Positions 54,081 through 62,867 of a stretch of 64,000 bases of DNA are shown piece by piece. The stretch spans positions 124,001 to 188,000 of the forward strand of contig NZ_JAGSYC010000021.1 of NCBI RefSeq assembly GCF_025685545.1, in the 5' to 3' direction. The DNA comes from Granulicella paludicola (lineage in GTDB: Bacteria > Acidobacteriota > Terriglobia > Terriglobales > Acidobacteriaceae). Both the position numbers and the translations under genes were made by a program. Position 1 is the first letter of the stretch. Each line of letters begins with the position of its first letter. Under the pieces are notes generated by a model. It had not been told where the DNA came from. It worked only from the letters and a program-made list of their open reading frames with translations, and ran no database searches.

Positions 54081-55265
54081 ATGGCAAAAACAAGACCTTC
54101 AGTAACGTACGTAAATCAAACAGCTCTACTCGCGGGTGGCGAACTCAACCTCTACGACTTCCTCAGGCTCTCTCCTGAAGGTGCCTCAGTCATCCTCTTC
54201 GAAGATGGACCTCTTCGCCTTCTTCTAGAAGATTTAGCAATCCCCGTGACAATCCTCTCTCAGGGGTCCCTCCATGATATCCGGCGGAGCGCAGGCCTGA
54301 GTTCGCTTGTTCGCTCGATACCCCATTTCTTTTCGATGTGGAGGCGGCTCAGAAAGCTTATCGCGAAAGCCGACATCCTCTACGCGAACTCGCAAAAAGC
54401 ATTCCTTCTCTCAGCTTTCGCTCGACGCCACAAACAGCCTCTCGTTTGGCACTTGCATGACATGCTCGTGCCCGAACACTTCAGCATCCTGATTCGAAAG
54501 TTAGCCGTCTTCACTGGCAATCATTTTGCTACCCGGATCATTTGCAACTCGCAAGCCACCGCCGCTGCGTTTGTCGCTGAAGGCGGCAGGGCAGAAAAGC
54601 TTGAGGTCATCTACTGCGGCCTCGATCCGCTTACCTACGATGAAGTCAAGACCGGTGATGTAGATCAGCTTCGAGCGACAATCTGTGCACCTCAGACATT
54701 CCTGGTTGGGGTGTTCGGACGACTCGCAAAGTGGAAGGGGCAGCATGTACTTCTCGAAGCTGTGAGCAGCATTCCAGGGGTTCATGTTGCAGTCGTTGGC
54801 GATGCCTTCTTTGCGGAAGATGCATACAAGGCACGTTTGCTGGAGCGAGCCAGCCAACCTGATCTAGCCGGACGAGTTCACTTTTTAGGGTTTCGCAGCG
54901 ATATTGCTCCACTTATGAAAGCCGTTGACGTCGTTGCGCACACGTCAACGGCGCCTGAGCCTTTTGGCAGAGTTGTTGTCGAAGCGATGCTGGCTCGAAA
55001 GCCTGTTATCGCCTCCAACGCGGGGGGCGTGGCAGAAATCGTCGAGGACGGACGTTCCGGCTTGCTCACAGCACCCGGTTCGGACGCGCAACTGAACCAG
55101 GCGCTTCTGCGACTGGTAAACGATCCCCAACATCGCATGGATCTCGGTATAGTTGCGCGCCAGGTAGCCGAGGAAAAGTTCTCCCTGAAAACGATGGTTG
55201 AAGCAATACAGGGTGTTCTATCGCGATTGTCCGAACAGGACAGTGACGGTTCGGAATCTCTCTAG
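54081..55265 (+). CDS. Family 4 glycosyltransferase
   Basis: 394 residues from ATG 54081, preceded by AGAGGA; an upstream ATG at 54051 is possible. GT-B signatures: LLAGGELNLYDFLRL, VWHLHDMLVPEHF, VGVFGRLAKWKGQHVLLEA, and TSTAPEPFGRVVVEAMLARKP with the donor-site Glu pair near 300. Cytoplasmic step of exopolysaccharide assembly. Its stop is 41 bp from that of the convergent GT4. Confidence 0.88.
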   Translation: MAKTRPSVTYVNQTALLAGGELNLYDFLRLSPEGASVILFEDGPLRLLLEDLAIPVTILSQGSLHDIRRSAGLSSLVRSIPHFFSMWRRLRKLIAKADILYANSQKAFLLSAFARRHKQPLVWHLHDMLVPEHFSILIRKLAVFTGNHFATRIICNSQATAAAFVAEGGRAEKLEVIYCGLDPLTYDEVKTGDVDQLRATICAPQTFLVGVFGRLAKWKGQHVLLEAVSSIPGVHVAVVGDAFFAEDAYKARLLERASQPDLAGRVHFLGFRSDIAPLMKAVDVVAHTSTAPEPFGRVVVEAMLARKPVIASNAGGVAEIVEDGRSGLLTAPGSDAQLNQALLRLVNDPQHRMDLGIVARQVAEEKFSLKTMVEAIQGVLSRLSEQDSDGSESL

Positions 55266-55306
55266 ACGCCACAAGCTAACTTGACTCCACAGTCAACGGG
55301 ATACCG

Positions 55307-56431
55307 CTATCGCGCAGTCAAACCTGCGGTTACCTCATCAACCAACCGCGAAAAGTCTTCTTCGAAACGAGAGCGGCTGAAGCGCGCAGCATGCTCTTGG
55401 ATTGCAAGCGGATCGAAGCTATCCTCCATTGACTCAAACTGCAAGATGGCTTCGCAGATGCTCTCGACCGTCTGCTCTCTAAAGAAGACGCCCGTGGGCG
55501 CTCGGCCCTCGGCGACGCGGTCAATTCCTATAACCGTCTCCAGCGAGCCTCCATGCCCGTAGGACACAACGGGACGTCCGTAGGACTGAGCCTCGACCGG
55601 CACTATCCCAAAATCCTCATTGGCCGCAAACAACAGAGCACGACAGCTCCGGTAGGTATTCTCTAGTTCCTCATCGCTGATCCGTCCTGGGAACTTAATC
55701 GTGGAACCGGCGATCTTCTTGAGCCGGGTAAGATTGCGCCCACCACCGACAACGATCAAGGGACGCTTTAGTCGATTACACGCTTCTATTAGAAGGTCTA
55801 CACGCTTGGTCTGAGTCAATCTTCCCACAGAAAGATAGAAGTCACCACGCGAAGCAGAAGCCATGTGGTTACGCTCGCTCACCGGGGGATAAATCACATG
55901 GCTTTCGCGGCGGTAGTAACGCATGATGCGCTCAGCCACAAAGTTGGAGTTTGCCACAAAGTAGTCCACGCGTTGGGCAGCTAGAAAATCCCACTGACGC
56001 AGAGAGCGTGTGATCGTCGTGAATATCGGGCGAAACGGCGCAGGCAGCGTATCGCGAAACTCGAATCGCAGGTCCCATAGCGCTCGCATCGGGCTGTGAC
56101 AGTAGCAGATCTGACGCGCTGTCTGGTCAATCAGCACGCCTTTAGCCACGCAAGAATCACTCGTGATCACTAGGTCATAGCCACGCAGATCGATCGCTTC
56201 GAAACCTGCGGGATACAGCGGCATCAGAAAGCGATAGGTCTGGTACTTCCACGGCAGGAAGTTCGCACGCGAAGCAATGATGTTACGTCCTCGAAGACTC
56301 GGCGACAGATCGCGTTCGGTATAGAGAAGTGTGAAGATATCAGCTTCAGGGTACATCTCGGCTAAAACGTTGACTACATGTTCGGCTCCACCATGTGCCA
56401 GAAACCATGGGTGGACGATCGCGATCTTCAT
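55307..56431 (-). CDS. Family 4 glycosyltransferase
   Basis: 374 residues. Starts directly at the family motif MKIAIVHPWFLAHGGAEHVV. Further signatures: CYCHSPMRALWDLRFEFRD, LSVGRLTQTKRVDLLIEA, and FAANEDFGIVPVEAQSYGRP with the E-x7-E region near 285. Similar to mannosyl- or rhamnosyltransferases of the WbaZ type, but the sugar cannot be told from sequence. It is the downstream neighbour of the WecG-like gene on the same strand, 266 bp away. Confidence 0.89.
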   Translation of the reverse strand: MKIAIVHPWFLAHGGAEHVVNVLAEMYPEADIFTLLYTERDLSPSLRGRNIIASRANFLPWKYQTYRFLMPLYPAGFEAIDLRGYDLVITSDSCVAKGVLIDQTARQICYCHSPMRALWDLRFEFRDTLPAPFRPIFTTITRSLRQWDFLAAQRVDYFVANSNFVAERIMRYYRRESHVIYPPVSERNHMASASRGDFYLSVGRLTQTKRVDLLIEACNRLKRPLIVVGGGRNLTRLKKIAGSTIKFPGRISDEELENTYRSCRALLFAANEDFGIVPVEAQSYGRPVVSYGHGGSLETVIGIDRVAEGRAPTGVFFREQTVESICEAILQFESMEDSFDPLAIQEHAARFSRSRFEEDFSRLVDEVTAGLTAR

Positions 56432-56697
56432 AGGTCTCCATTATTGCCGTTGGAAGCCGATCTGGCAAACAGCTCCATCAACCTCTCCAAAGCACGCAAA
56501 AGCAACCACACCAGGTCCGGCCTACGCAGCAGCCAGCACTAAAAAGCTAATAGACATGGGTATTACGGACTTGGGAGTAAAACACTTATACAGTTTGCGT
56601 AAGACATCTGCAATAACCCGGAACCACGTTGGTCATGCTCCTGCGAAAAAGCCGTTTCGCGGCGCAACAACAAATGTCTTGCACCCCGCGGCAAGCG

Positions 56698-57507
56698 TCA
56701 CACGCGCGCGTGCAGCGGTCCGTCTTGCAGCCGTACAGGGCTTGGGTTCAGGTTTCTATACTTCTTCATCAGAGGCAGCAGACGCATTGCCGACACGTAT
56801 CGACGAGCAAAGCGGCTCGGGTTATGCAGCGTACGAAACAGCCACCCGAGATACAACCGGTCCGCCCACACCGGGATGCTCACCTGCTCACCCGTCAGGA
56901 AAGACACCGCCGCGCCCACACAGTGAATAGCCGGAAGATAATCCAGGCGATGCTTCAGATCAGCTCCCAGCGGCTCCTGCACACCGCCGCCCACACCCAG
57001 AATCACATGCTGCGGATGAAGCCTCTCGACTAGGTCTATCAGCGTCTGATCCATCGGCTCTTTTCCGTCCACCGAATACTTGGGAGCAACGTAGATGTGG
57101 CTCGCAGGCACTTCGATCCCCTGCTCGCTGAGCCATTTCTTCGTCACGCGCCTCGAACTGCTGTGTGGAAGCACCCAAATCGTATTGCCCGACTGGCGAA
57201 AACTATCGAGTCTCACCAGCTCTCGCAGATAAGCCAGCCCCGATAGACGCCGAATGCTGTCACGCTCGATCAAATTCCACATGATCACCATGAAGCCTGA
57301 GTCCGGGAAGACCGAGTCGGCCCCCAGCAGCGCATCTCGGTAAGCCGCATTCTGCGGCAACTCCTTCAGCGCAGGCGCCGCCGGAAAGACCACCAATCCG
57401 CCCATCTCCGAACGCAGTACAGCCTCCGCGGCAGAACACAGCGAAAAGCGTAATCCGAGTATCGTGCGGTAGTCTTTGGCTGACCTGTTCATCGTTTCAT
57501 CCTTCAT
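56698..57507 (-). CDS. WecG/TagA/CpsF-family glycosyltransferase (GT26)
   Basis: 269 residues from ATG 57507; ATG 57492 with AAGGA 7 nt upstream is an equally good start. Family signatures: ALLGADSVFPDSGFMV (about 60-75, including the catalytic Asp), LPHSSSRRVTKKWLSE, and VILGVGGGVQEPLG near 175. Such inverting transferases add the second sugar (ManNAcA-, glucose- or similar) to the undecaprenyl-linked primer. It lies just after the initiating phosphotransferase on the same strand, matching that role. Confidence 0.88.
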   Translation of the reverse strand: MKDETMNRSAKDYRTILGLRFSLCSAAEAVLRSEMGGLVVFPAAPALKELPQNAAYRDALLGADSVFPDSGFMVIMWNLIERDSIRRLSGLAYLRELVRLDSFRQSGNTIWVLPHSSSRRVTKKWLSEQGIEVPASHIYVAPKYSVDGKEPMDQTLIDLVERLHPQHVILGVGGGVQEPLGADLKHRLDYLPAIHCVGAAVSFLTGEQVSIPVWADRLYLGWLFRTLHNPSRFARRYVSAMRLLPLMKKYRNLNPSPVRLQDGPLHARV

Positions 57508-57581
57508 GTCGACACCTATAGCTGTGATCAAAACGGCTACGATGCCTGACTCCAATGGACATACCATACACCCTGAAACCC

Positions 57582-57627
57582 GTGGTTCGGGGGGCATCGC
57601 CCTAACACCTTAGGGGCATAGAACCAC
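57582..57627 (-). other. Nested hairpin upstream of the WecG-family gene
   Basis: GTGGTTC (57582-57588) pairs with GAACCAC (57621-57627), enclosing CCCTAA (57600-57605) with TTAGGG (57610-57615) around a 4-nt loop. It lies in the 267-bp space between the initiating phosphotransferase and the WecG-like gene. No T-run follows on either strand, so a regulatory or mRNA-stabilising role is as likely as termination. Confidence 0.35.
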
Positions 57628-57774
57628 CCCGATATACGTAACCATGGCAGCGTTCGTCTCTGCTGATAACGAGAATACGTAGCCTTGCGCACCCCGGATT
57701 GTCTTCCTTCAGGCCAGCCTTCCTTTAGTCCCACTTCCGAACAACCAAAACGTACCGCTGGCGAACCCCTTCAC

Positions 57775-59262
57775 CTAACGTCCCGTCCCGCGCACAATCA
57801 CTCCGAGCGTCCGAGCCATGATTCGGAAGTCCATCCTCAAGTTCCACGTGTCCACATACGCCGTATCGAGGGAGATATAGCTGTCGAACGAAGGGTCTTC
57901 ACGCGCCTCCACCTGCCATAGGCCCGTAATGCCCGGCAATACGTCCAGCCGCCGGAAGTGCTCCAGCGCATACATCTCCACCTCGGTCGCCAGCGGTGGC
58001 CGCGGGCCTACCAGGCTCATCTCCCCCATCAGCACATTAAATAGTTGTGGCAGCTCATCCAGCGAGTACCGACGCAGCCACCGCCCGCTCTTCGTAATCC
58101 GCGGATCGTTGTCGATCTTGAACAGAATCCCTTCGCGCTCGTTCAGATGCGCCAGGGCCTTCAGCTGCTTGTCCGCGTCCACCTGCATCGTTCTAAATTT
58201 AAAACACATAAACCGCCTGCCCTTGCGCCCAATGCGCTCGGCCCGGTAAAAGATCGGCCCCTGCGAGTCGCGCTTCACGATCGCCGCAATCACCAGCATC
58301 AACGGCGCAAGGACCATTAGAGCAAGCGTCGAAAGGCACACGTCGATCACCCGCTTGATCGCAAAGGCTCCCGCCGAAAAATCATGGTGATGCAACAAAA
58401 TCGTCGGGAACTGCCCCACAAACTCCACCGGCGCGTTCCAGGCCAAACCCTCGTACAGGTCTGGCACCACACGCACCTCGATCCCGTATACCTTCGCTTC
58501 ATCGACGACCCGCGTAATCAACTCGCGGTCGGCCGGAGTCGAAAAATAAATCTCGTCCACAAAATGTGTGCGCGCGATCGCGACACAGTCCTTGATCTCC
58601 CCCAATACCTCGTCGTTCCCCTCGGTACCTTCGGTCGGAGCCAGCGTAATGAACCCCTTAAACCGGAAACCCAGTCGAGGTAACGCTAGAAAGTGGTTGC
58701 GCAGCGCATGGCCCACCTTGCCATTCCCGATAATCAGCGCGTTCCGTGTCTCCAGCCCTGCCATGAATCGCCGCTCGCGCAGGCTACGCCAAATAGCCCG
58801 GTTCAGCATCATCAGCAGCATGGTCCCCCCTGCCGCAACTGCCACTACCGACCGGGGCGCATAGATCAGACGTGTTAAGAACAATGTGCCGCACAGCATG
58901 AGCGCCGCGATCAGCGCCGTTTGCACCGACATTCGCTGTTCATTCAGAAAGCTCTTGCTCTTGACGACCTGGTACAGCCCAAGTACCCGTCCCACGATCA
59001 GCACGTACACGGCAAACACCGCCACGAACCCCAGCCGCGAGCCATCCCCCAGATGGAGTGCGTACCTTGCCGGAAACACCGCCACCCCGGTGAGTCTCAG
59101 GGAAAGCACGGCAGCAAACACAGCACACAGAAGATCTGCACTTGCCCACGCAGCCCCGAGCCCCAACCCCTCTCGTTTCCCCGCTTCGCGCTGCGTTATC
59201 AGACTACGGAGCTGGAGACTCTCCGCCATCCCTGAAAACCCTGCAGTATCCCGTGTGCTCAT
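57775..59262 (-). CDS. Polyprenyl glycosylphosphotransferase initiating exopolysaccharide (WcaJ-like)
   Basis: 495 residues. Four to five N-terminal spans (about 45-140), a CoA-binding-like Rossmann region (ALIIGNGKVGHALRNHF near 175), a further span near 285-310, and the bacterial sugar transferase domain: KRDSQGPIFYRAERIGRKGRRF, FKFRTMQVDADK, RRYSLDELPQLFNVLMGEMSLVGPRPP and LPGITGLWQVEARED. It transfers a hexose-1-phosphate (often glucose or galactose) to undecaprenyl phosphate, the first step of the pathway. Divergent organisation with the small membrane gene is not used; both run leftward. Confidence 0.94.
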   Translation of the reverse strand: MSTRDTAGFSGMAESLQLRSLITQREAGKREGLGLGAAWASADLLCAVFAAVLSLRLTGVAVFPARYALHLGDGSRLGFVAVFAVYVLIVGRVLGLYQVVKSKSFLNEQRMSVQTALIAALMLCGTLFLTRLIYAPRSVVAVAAGGTMLLMMLNRAIWRSLRERRFMAGLETRNALIIGNGKVGHALRNHFLALPRLGFRFKGFITLAPTEGTEGNDEVLGEIKDCVAIARTHFVDEIYFSTPADRELITRVVDEAKVYGIEVRVVPDLYEGLAWNAPVEFVGQFPTILLHHHDFSAGAFAIKRVIDVCLSTLALMVLAPLMLVIAAIVKRDSQGPIFYRAERIGRKGRRFMCFKFRTMQVDADKQLKALAHLNEREGILFKIDNDPRITKSGRWLRRYSLDELPQLFNVLMGEMSLVGPRPPLATEVEMYALEHFRRLDVLPGITGLWQVEAREDPSFDSYISLDTAYVDTWNLRMDFRIMARTLGVIVRGTGR

Positions 59263-59340
59263 AGCTCGTTCGTTCCCGTAAGCCGTGAAACGACTGCATA
59301 AAATCCGTGGTTACCGATTGGCCCGAGACCTATGTAGCCT

Positions 59341-59601
59341 CTAGCTGTGAGATACCTCTTTAGTCACTAAACCCTTCGAAACTCGTGACATCCGACTTCC
59401 CGTCGACGAAGGAAAACTCGCAATGAAGAGACTTGCCAGGACAAGCGGGATTCCAATCAGCGAGAACACTGCAAAAAAAACGACCAACTCCGCAGGCTTC
59501 GGACTTACCGGTCCGTCGAACCAGGCTGCCAGATGAAACATCAAGCCGATCACCAGGCTCGTCAACACGTACGCGCAGATAACATAAGGCCAGATCATCA
59601 T
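59341..59601 (-). CDS. Small membrane protein
   Basis: 86 residues from ATG 59601, with GGAG 5 nt upstream. Two hydrophobic helices are visible (about 5-25 and 40-65). No family is recognised. It lies 78 bp upstream of the exopolysaccharide phosphotransferase on the same strand and could be co-transcribed with it. Confidence 0.6.
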   Translation of the reverse strand: MMIWPYVICAYVLTSLVIGLMFHLAAWFDGPVSPKPAELVVFFAVFSLIGIPLVLASLFIASFPSSTGSRMSRVSKGLVTKEVSHS

Positions 59602-60001
59602 GATTCTCCTCAGCCAGGGCAAACATCGCAGCGTTAACTGATAAAAGTACCGAGCGAGTAAATTGCAGCAAAAATAAAAGGGCTATTATTTGCTCTCTGT
59701 AAGCGAGAAGTCTTATGCCTGAACCAATGGAATCCGAGCTCAAACGCCTGAACCCGTTGACAGATATAGAAAGGCCTGCAAACCGATGCCAGTATCGAGT
59801 TGTGAGGTCGACACCACGACACTGGAGCTGAATCGCACCAAGCTTCACATCGGTACAAAAAGTAGGAAAGACAACCTCAATGTAGCACAGTGAATAAGTA
59901 CATATGATGAGGCCTGCCAGACTTTCGTTGCCTCCTTTGTGCAGTTTCCCAAAGAGGCACCAGCAGTCATTCCACGGTCCCTCCCCGCTACAATCAATCC
60001 G
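59602..60001. other. Divergent intergenic region
   Basis: 400 bp between the small membrane protein and the deacetylase gene, AT-richer than either. TACAAT at 59989-59994 lies 7 bp before the deacetylase ATG, a leaderless layout. No gene is supported inside. Confidence 0.4.
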
Positions 60002-60850
60002 ATGCCCGCCCGCCTCATCCTCAACGCTGACGACTTCGGCCTCACCCCCGGCGTCAACCGCGCCATCGCCGAACTCCACGCCGCCGGAGCCCTCACCTCC
60101 GCCACCCTCATGGCCGACGGCCCCGCCTTCGACCACGCCGTCGCCATCGCCCGCTCCACCCCCACGCTCGGCGTCGGCTGCCACATCGTCCTCACCGACG
60201 GCACCCCGGTCTCCGACCCCGGCACGCTCCCCACGCTCTGCCCCAACGGTCGCACCTTCCGCCCGTCGCTCCTCAACTTCATCCGCGATCTCCTGCTCCA
60301 CCGCATCGACCCCGACGAGATTGGGCGTGAAGCTCTCGCTCAATTCCAAAAACTCGAGCGCTCCGGCATCCGTCCCACCCACCTCGACACCCACAAACAC
60401 ACCCACCTCTTCCCTGCAGTCGTCGCCCAGCTCAGCTCGATCCTCCGACGCGCCGAGTTCACCTCCCTCCGCAATCCCTTCGAACCTCCCTTCGCGAAGG
60501 ATGCCGCCGGCGCCCCCCTCAAACGTCGCCTCCAGATTGCTCTCCTCGACCGCTTCCGCCCCGCCTACATGCGTGCCGCCCACGGCACCCTCACCACCGA
60601 CGGCACCCTCGGCATCTCCGCCACCGGCAGCCTCAACGCCGACACCCTCCAAGCCACCCTCGCCTCCCTTCCCACCTCCGGCACCTTCGAGCTCCTCTGT
60701 CACCCCGGCTACAACGATGCCGACCTCGACGCCATCCCCACCCGCCTCCGCAACCATCGCGAAGTCGAATACCGCGCCCTACTCACCCAAATCCCCCAAC
60801 TCCGTCTGCAACCAAACCCGCCACAGCTCATCCACTACGGAGACCTGTAG
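60002..60850 (+). CDS. ChbG/HpnK (YdjC)-family carbohydrate deacetylase
   Basis: 282 residues from ATG 60002. NodB-like YdjC fold: the metal Asp-Asp in LILNADDFG (about 5-13), HIVLTDG, and the His pair in THLDTHKHTH (about 122-131). These enzymes remove N-acetyl groups from sugars such as diacetylchitobiose, or act in hopanoid side-chain synthesis (HpnK). No other hopanoid gene is near; the neighbour bshA suggests a sugar-amide role but does not decide. No Shine-Dalgarno is evident. The gene uses GCC/CTC codons much more than its left neighbours. Confidence 0.82.
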   Translation: MPARLILNADDFGLTPGVNRAIAELHAAGALTSATLMADGPAFDHAVAIARSTPTLGVGCHIVLTDGTPVSDPGTLPTLCPNGRTFRPSLLNFIRDLLLHRIDPDEIGREALAQFQKLERSGIRPTHLDTHKHTHLFPAVVAQLSSILRRAEFTSLRNPFEPPFAKDAAGAPLKRRLQIALLDRFRPAYMRAAHGTLTTDGTLGISATGSLNADTLQATLASLPTSGTFELLCHPGYNDADLDAIPTRLRNHREVEYRALLTQIPQLRLQPNPPQLIHYGDL

Positions 60851-60901
60851 TCTCTACTCACTACTGTCTACTCACTACTGTCTGCGAGCAAAGCGAGCAA
60901 A

Positions 60902-62062
60902 ATGAAGATCGGCATCACCTGCTACCCCACCTACGGCGGCTCCGGCGTCGTCGCCACCGAGCTCGGCATCGAGCTCGCCAACCGCGGCCACGAGGTCCAC
61001 TTCATTACCTACTCGCAGCCCTTCCGCCTCACCGGCCGCGAAGCCAACATCCGCTATCACGAGGTCCCGGTCTCGAATTACCCGCTCTTCGAGTACCCCC
61101 CCTACGATCTCGCCCTCGCCACCCGCATGGCCGAGGTCGCTGAAATCTACGAGCTCGATCTCCTCCACGTCCACTACGCCATCCCGCACAGCATCTCCGC
61201 ACTGCTCGCCCGCCAGATGCTCGCCAAGCGCTGCAAGCATCTCCCCTTCATCACTACCCTCCACGGCACCGACATCACCCTCGTCGGCCTCGACCGCTCC
61301 TATCTCCCCATCACCCGCTTCGGTATCGAAGAGTCCGACGGCGTCACCGCCATCAGCGAACACCTCAAGCAGCAGACCGAGCAGTTCTTCGGCAACACCG
61401 GCCCCATCGAGGTCATTCGCAACTTCGTCAACTGCGACCTCTATTGCCGCAACGAAGAGCTCGTCGCCAAACAGCGTCCCCGCTTCGCCCAACCCGGCGA
61501 GCGCCTCCTCGTGCATCTCTCGAACTTCCGCCCCGTCAAGCGCGTCCTCGACGTCATCGAAATCTTCGCCCGCGTCTCCCACGCCCTGCCCGCCCGCCTG
61601 CTCATGATCGGCGACGGCCCCGAGCGCTCCGCAGCCGAATTTCTCGCCCGCCGACTCGGTGTCGCCGACCGCGTCGACTTCGTCGGCAAGCAGGAAAACG
61701 TCAACGAACTCCTCGCCCTCGCCGACCTCATGCTCATGCCCTCCGAGATGGAGTCCTTCGGCCTCGCTGCCCTCGAAGCCATGGCCTGCCGCGTCCCCGC
61801 CATCTCCACCCGAGTCGGCGGTATCCCCGAGCTCATCGACGACGGTCGTGAATCCGGCAACACCGCCAACGGCCTCCTCTACGAGGTCGGTGCCATCGAG
61901 GCCATGGCCGAAGGTGCCATCTGGCTCCTCAGCGACCAGGCCCGCCTCGACGCCATGTCCGCCGCCGCCCGCAAAACCGCCCAGGACAAGTTCTGCGCCT
62001 CCCGCATCATCCCCCACTACGAACGCTACTACGAGCAGATGATCTCTAAAACCAAAGCCTGA
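60902..62062 (+). CDS. bshA: N-acetyl-alpha-D-glucosaminyl L-malate synthase BshA
   Basis: 386 residues, GT4 family. Starts MKIGITCYPTYGGSGVVATELG, the BshA hallmark, followed by LDLLHVHYAIPHSISA and HGTDITLVGLDRSY, and ending with PSEMESFGLAALEAMACRVP for the donor-site Glu residues. It joins UDP-GlcNAc and L-malate, the first step of bacillithiol synthesis. BshB and BshC are not in the window. It is 51 bp downstream of the deacetylase gene; a deacetylase next to bshA is notable because BshB is also a GlcNAc deacetylase, although of another family (LmbE). Confidence 0.93.
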   Translation: MKIGITCYPTYGGSGVVATELGIELANRGHEVHFITYSQPFRLTGREANIRYHEVPVSNYPLFEYPPYDLALATRMAEVAEIYELDLLHVHYAIPHSISALLARQMLAKRCKHLPFITTLHGTDITLVGLDRSYLPITRFGIEESDGVTAISEHLKQQTEQFFGNTGPIEVIRNFVNCDLYCRNEELVAKQRPRFAQPGERLLVHLSNFRPVKRVLDVIEIFARVSHALPARLLMIGDGPERSAAEFLARRLGVADRVDFVGKQENVNELLALADLMLMPSEMESFGLAALEAMACRVPAISTRVGGIPELIDDGRESGNTANGLLYEVGAIEAMAEGAIWLLSDQARLDAMSAAARKTAQDKFCASRIIPHYERYYEQMISKTKA

Positions 62063-62220
62063 TTCCTCTGTTTCTCCACAACGATTGCGATATCTCAGCG
62101 ACAAGACATCGTCGTTAGGACCAAGCAACTCTCCTTAAAATTTTCTAATGTCTCCTGCGCCCCCGCCGATACACGGAATGGGCCACAAATATTCGCCTGC
62201 CTGGGCGCAAGGAGACATAC

Positions 62221-62736
62221 ATGAAAGGCACGATCGTAAAGTGCATGCAGGACCTCGTCACTCGAGATTTCGGCAAAGACAAGTGGCAGGCATCTCTTAC
62301 CGCCGCAGGCCTCAACGGCACTGTCATCACCGTTCAATCGGACGTTCCGGATACGGACGTTCACAAGCTCATCAAGGGCATCGCAGACGTCAACGGCCTC
62401 AAGGTCGACCAGGTCATCGAGGCTTTCGGTGACTACTGGTCCTCCGTCTACGCTCCCTCCATCTACTCCGTCTACTTCGACAAGGCCAAGAGCGCCAAAG
62501 AGCTTCTCACCAATCTCGGCAACATCCACACCGTCGTCACCAAATCGGTCCCCAACGCTGCCCCACCCGCCTTCACCTACGAGTGGGAGAGCGACAAGGT
62601 TCTCATCATGAACTACTCCTCCTCCCGCGGCATGGTCCAGTTCATGCCGGCCCTCGTGCGAGGCGTCGGAAAGTACTACAAAGAGAAGATCAACGTCAGC
62701 CTCAGTGGCAACAAGGTGCGCGTTCAGTTCGCCTGA
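62221..62736 (+). CDS. Stand-alone H-NOX haem NO/O2-binding protein
   Basis: 171 residues with AAGGAG upstream of the ATG. H-NOX signatures are complete: N-terminal MKGTIV and FGKDKW, proximal haem ligand His103 in NIHTVVTK, and the propionate-binding Y-x-S-x-R as Y132-S-S-S-R136. Length is close to the full domain and there is no fused output domain. H-NOX proteins bind NO (some O2) through haem iron and signal to a partner kinase, cyclase or chemoreceptor, usually encoded next door. Here the neighbours are bshA and dinB, so the partner is unknown. A good terminator hairpin follows. Confidence 0.88.
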   Translation: MKGTIVKCMQDLVTRDFGKDKWQASLTAAGLNGTVITVQSDVPDTDVHKLIKGIADVNGLKVDQVIEAFGDYWSSVYAPSIYSVYFDKAKSAKELLTNLGNIHTVVTKSVPNAAPPAFTYEWESDKVLIMNYSSSRGMVQFMPALVRGVGKYYKEKINVSLSGNKVRVQFA

Positions 62737-62741
62737 TATCC

Positions 62742-62773
62742 AGGCCGTTGTCCCAGCTCCAGGACAGCGGCCT
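62742..62773 (+). terminator. Terminator after H-NOX gene
   Basis: A 12-bp stem with one T-G pair joins 62742-62753 (AGGCCGTTGTCC) to 62762-62773 (GGACAGCGGCCT) around an 8-nt loop. TTATTTCT follows 7 nt later. Confidence 0.6.
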
Positions 62774-62838
62774 CGGGATGTTATTTCTAAATCTCCACCT
62801 CACCCACTTGTTCGCCTTGTCTTCGCTTACAATCAGTC

Positions 62839-62857
62839 CTGAGAGTCAAACTCAGGA
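62839..62857 (+). promoter_or_regulatory. Leader hairpin close to dinB start
   Basis: CCTGAG (62839-62844) pairs with CTCAGG (62852-62857), and a TACAAT lies just upstream at 62829-62834. The 3' arm reaches the GGA that would serve as the weak ribosome site of dinB, so the hairpin could limit translation. Confidence 0.3.
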
Positions 62858-62867
62858 CCCCGGCTCA

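Noticed and set aside
59360-60757. Long minus-strand frame of 465 codons
   Set aside because: It is antisense to the deacetylase gene; its Gly/Glu/Val-rich composition is the mirror of C-ending codons.
60875-62128. Minus-strand frame of 417 codons
   Set aside because: Antisense to bshA, with the same composition artefact; bshA motifs are unambiguous.
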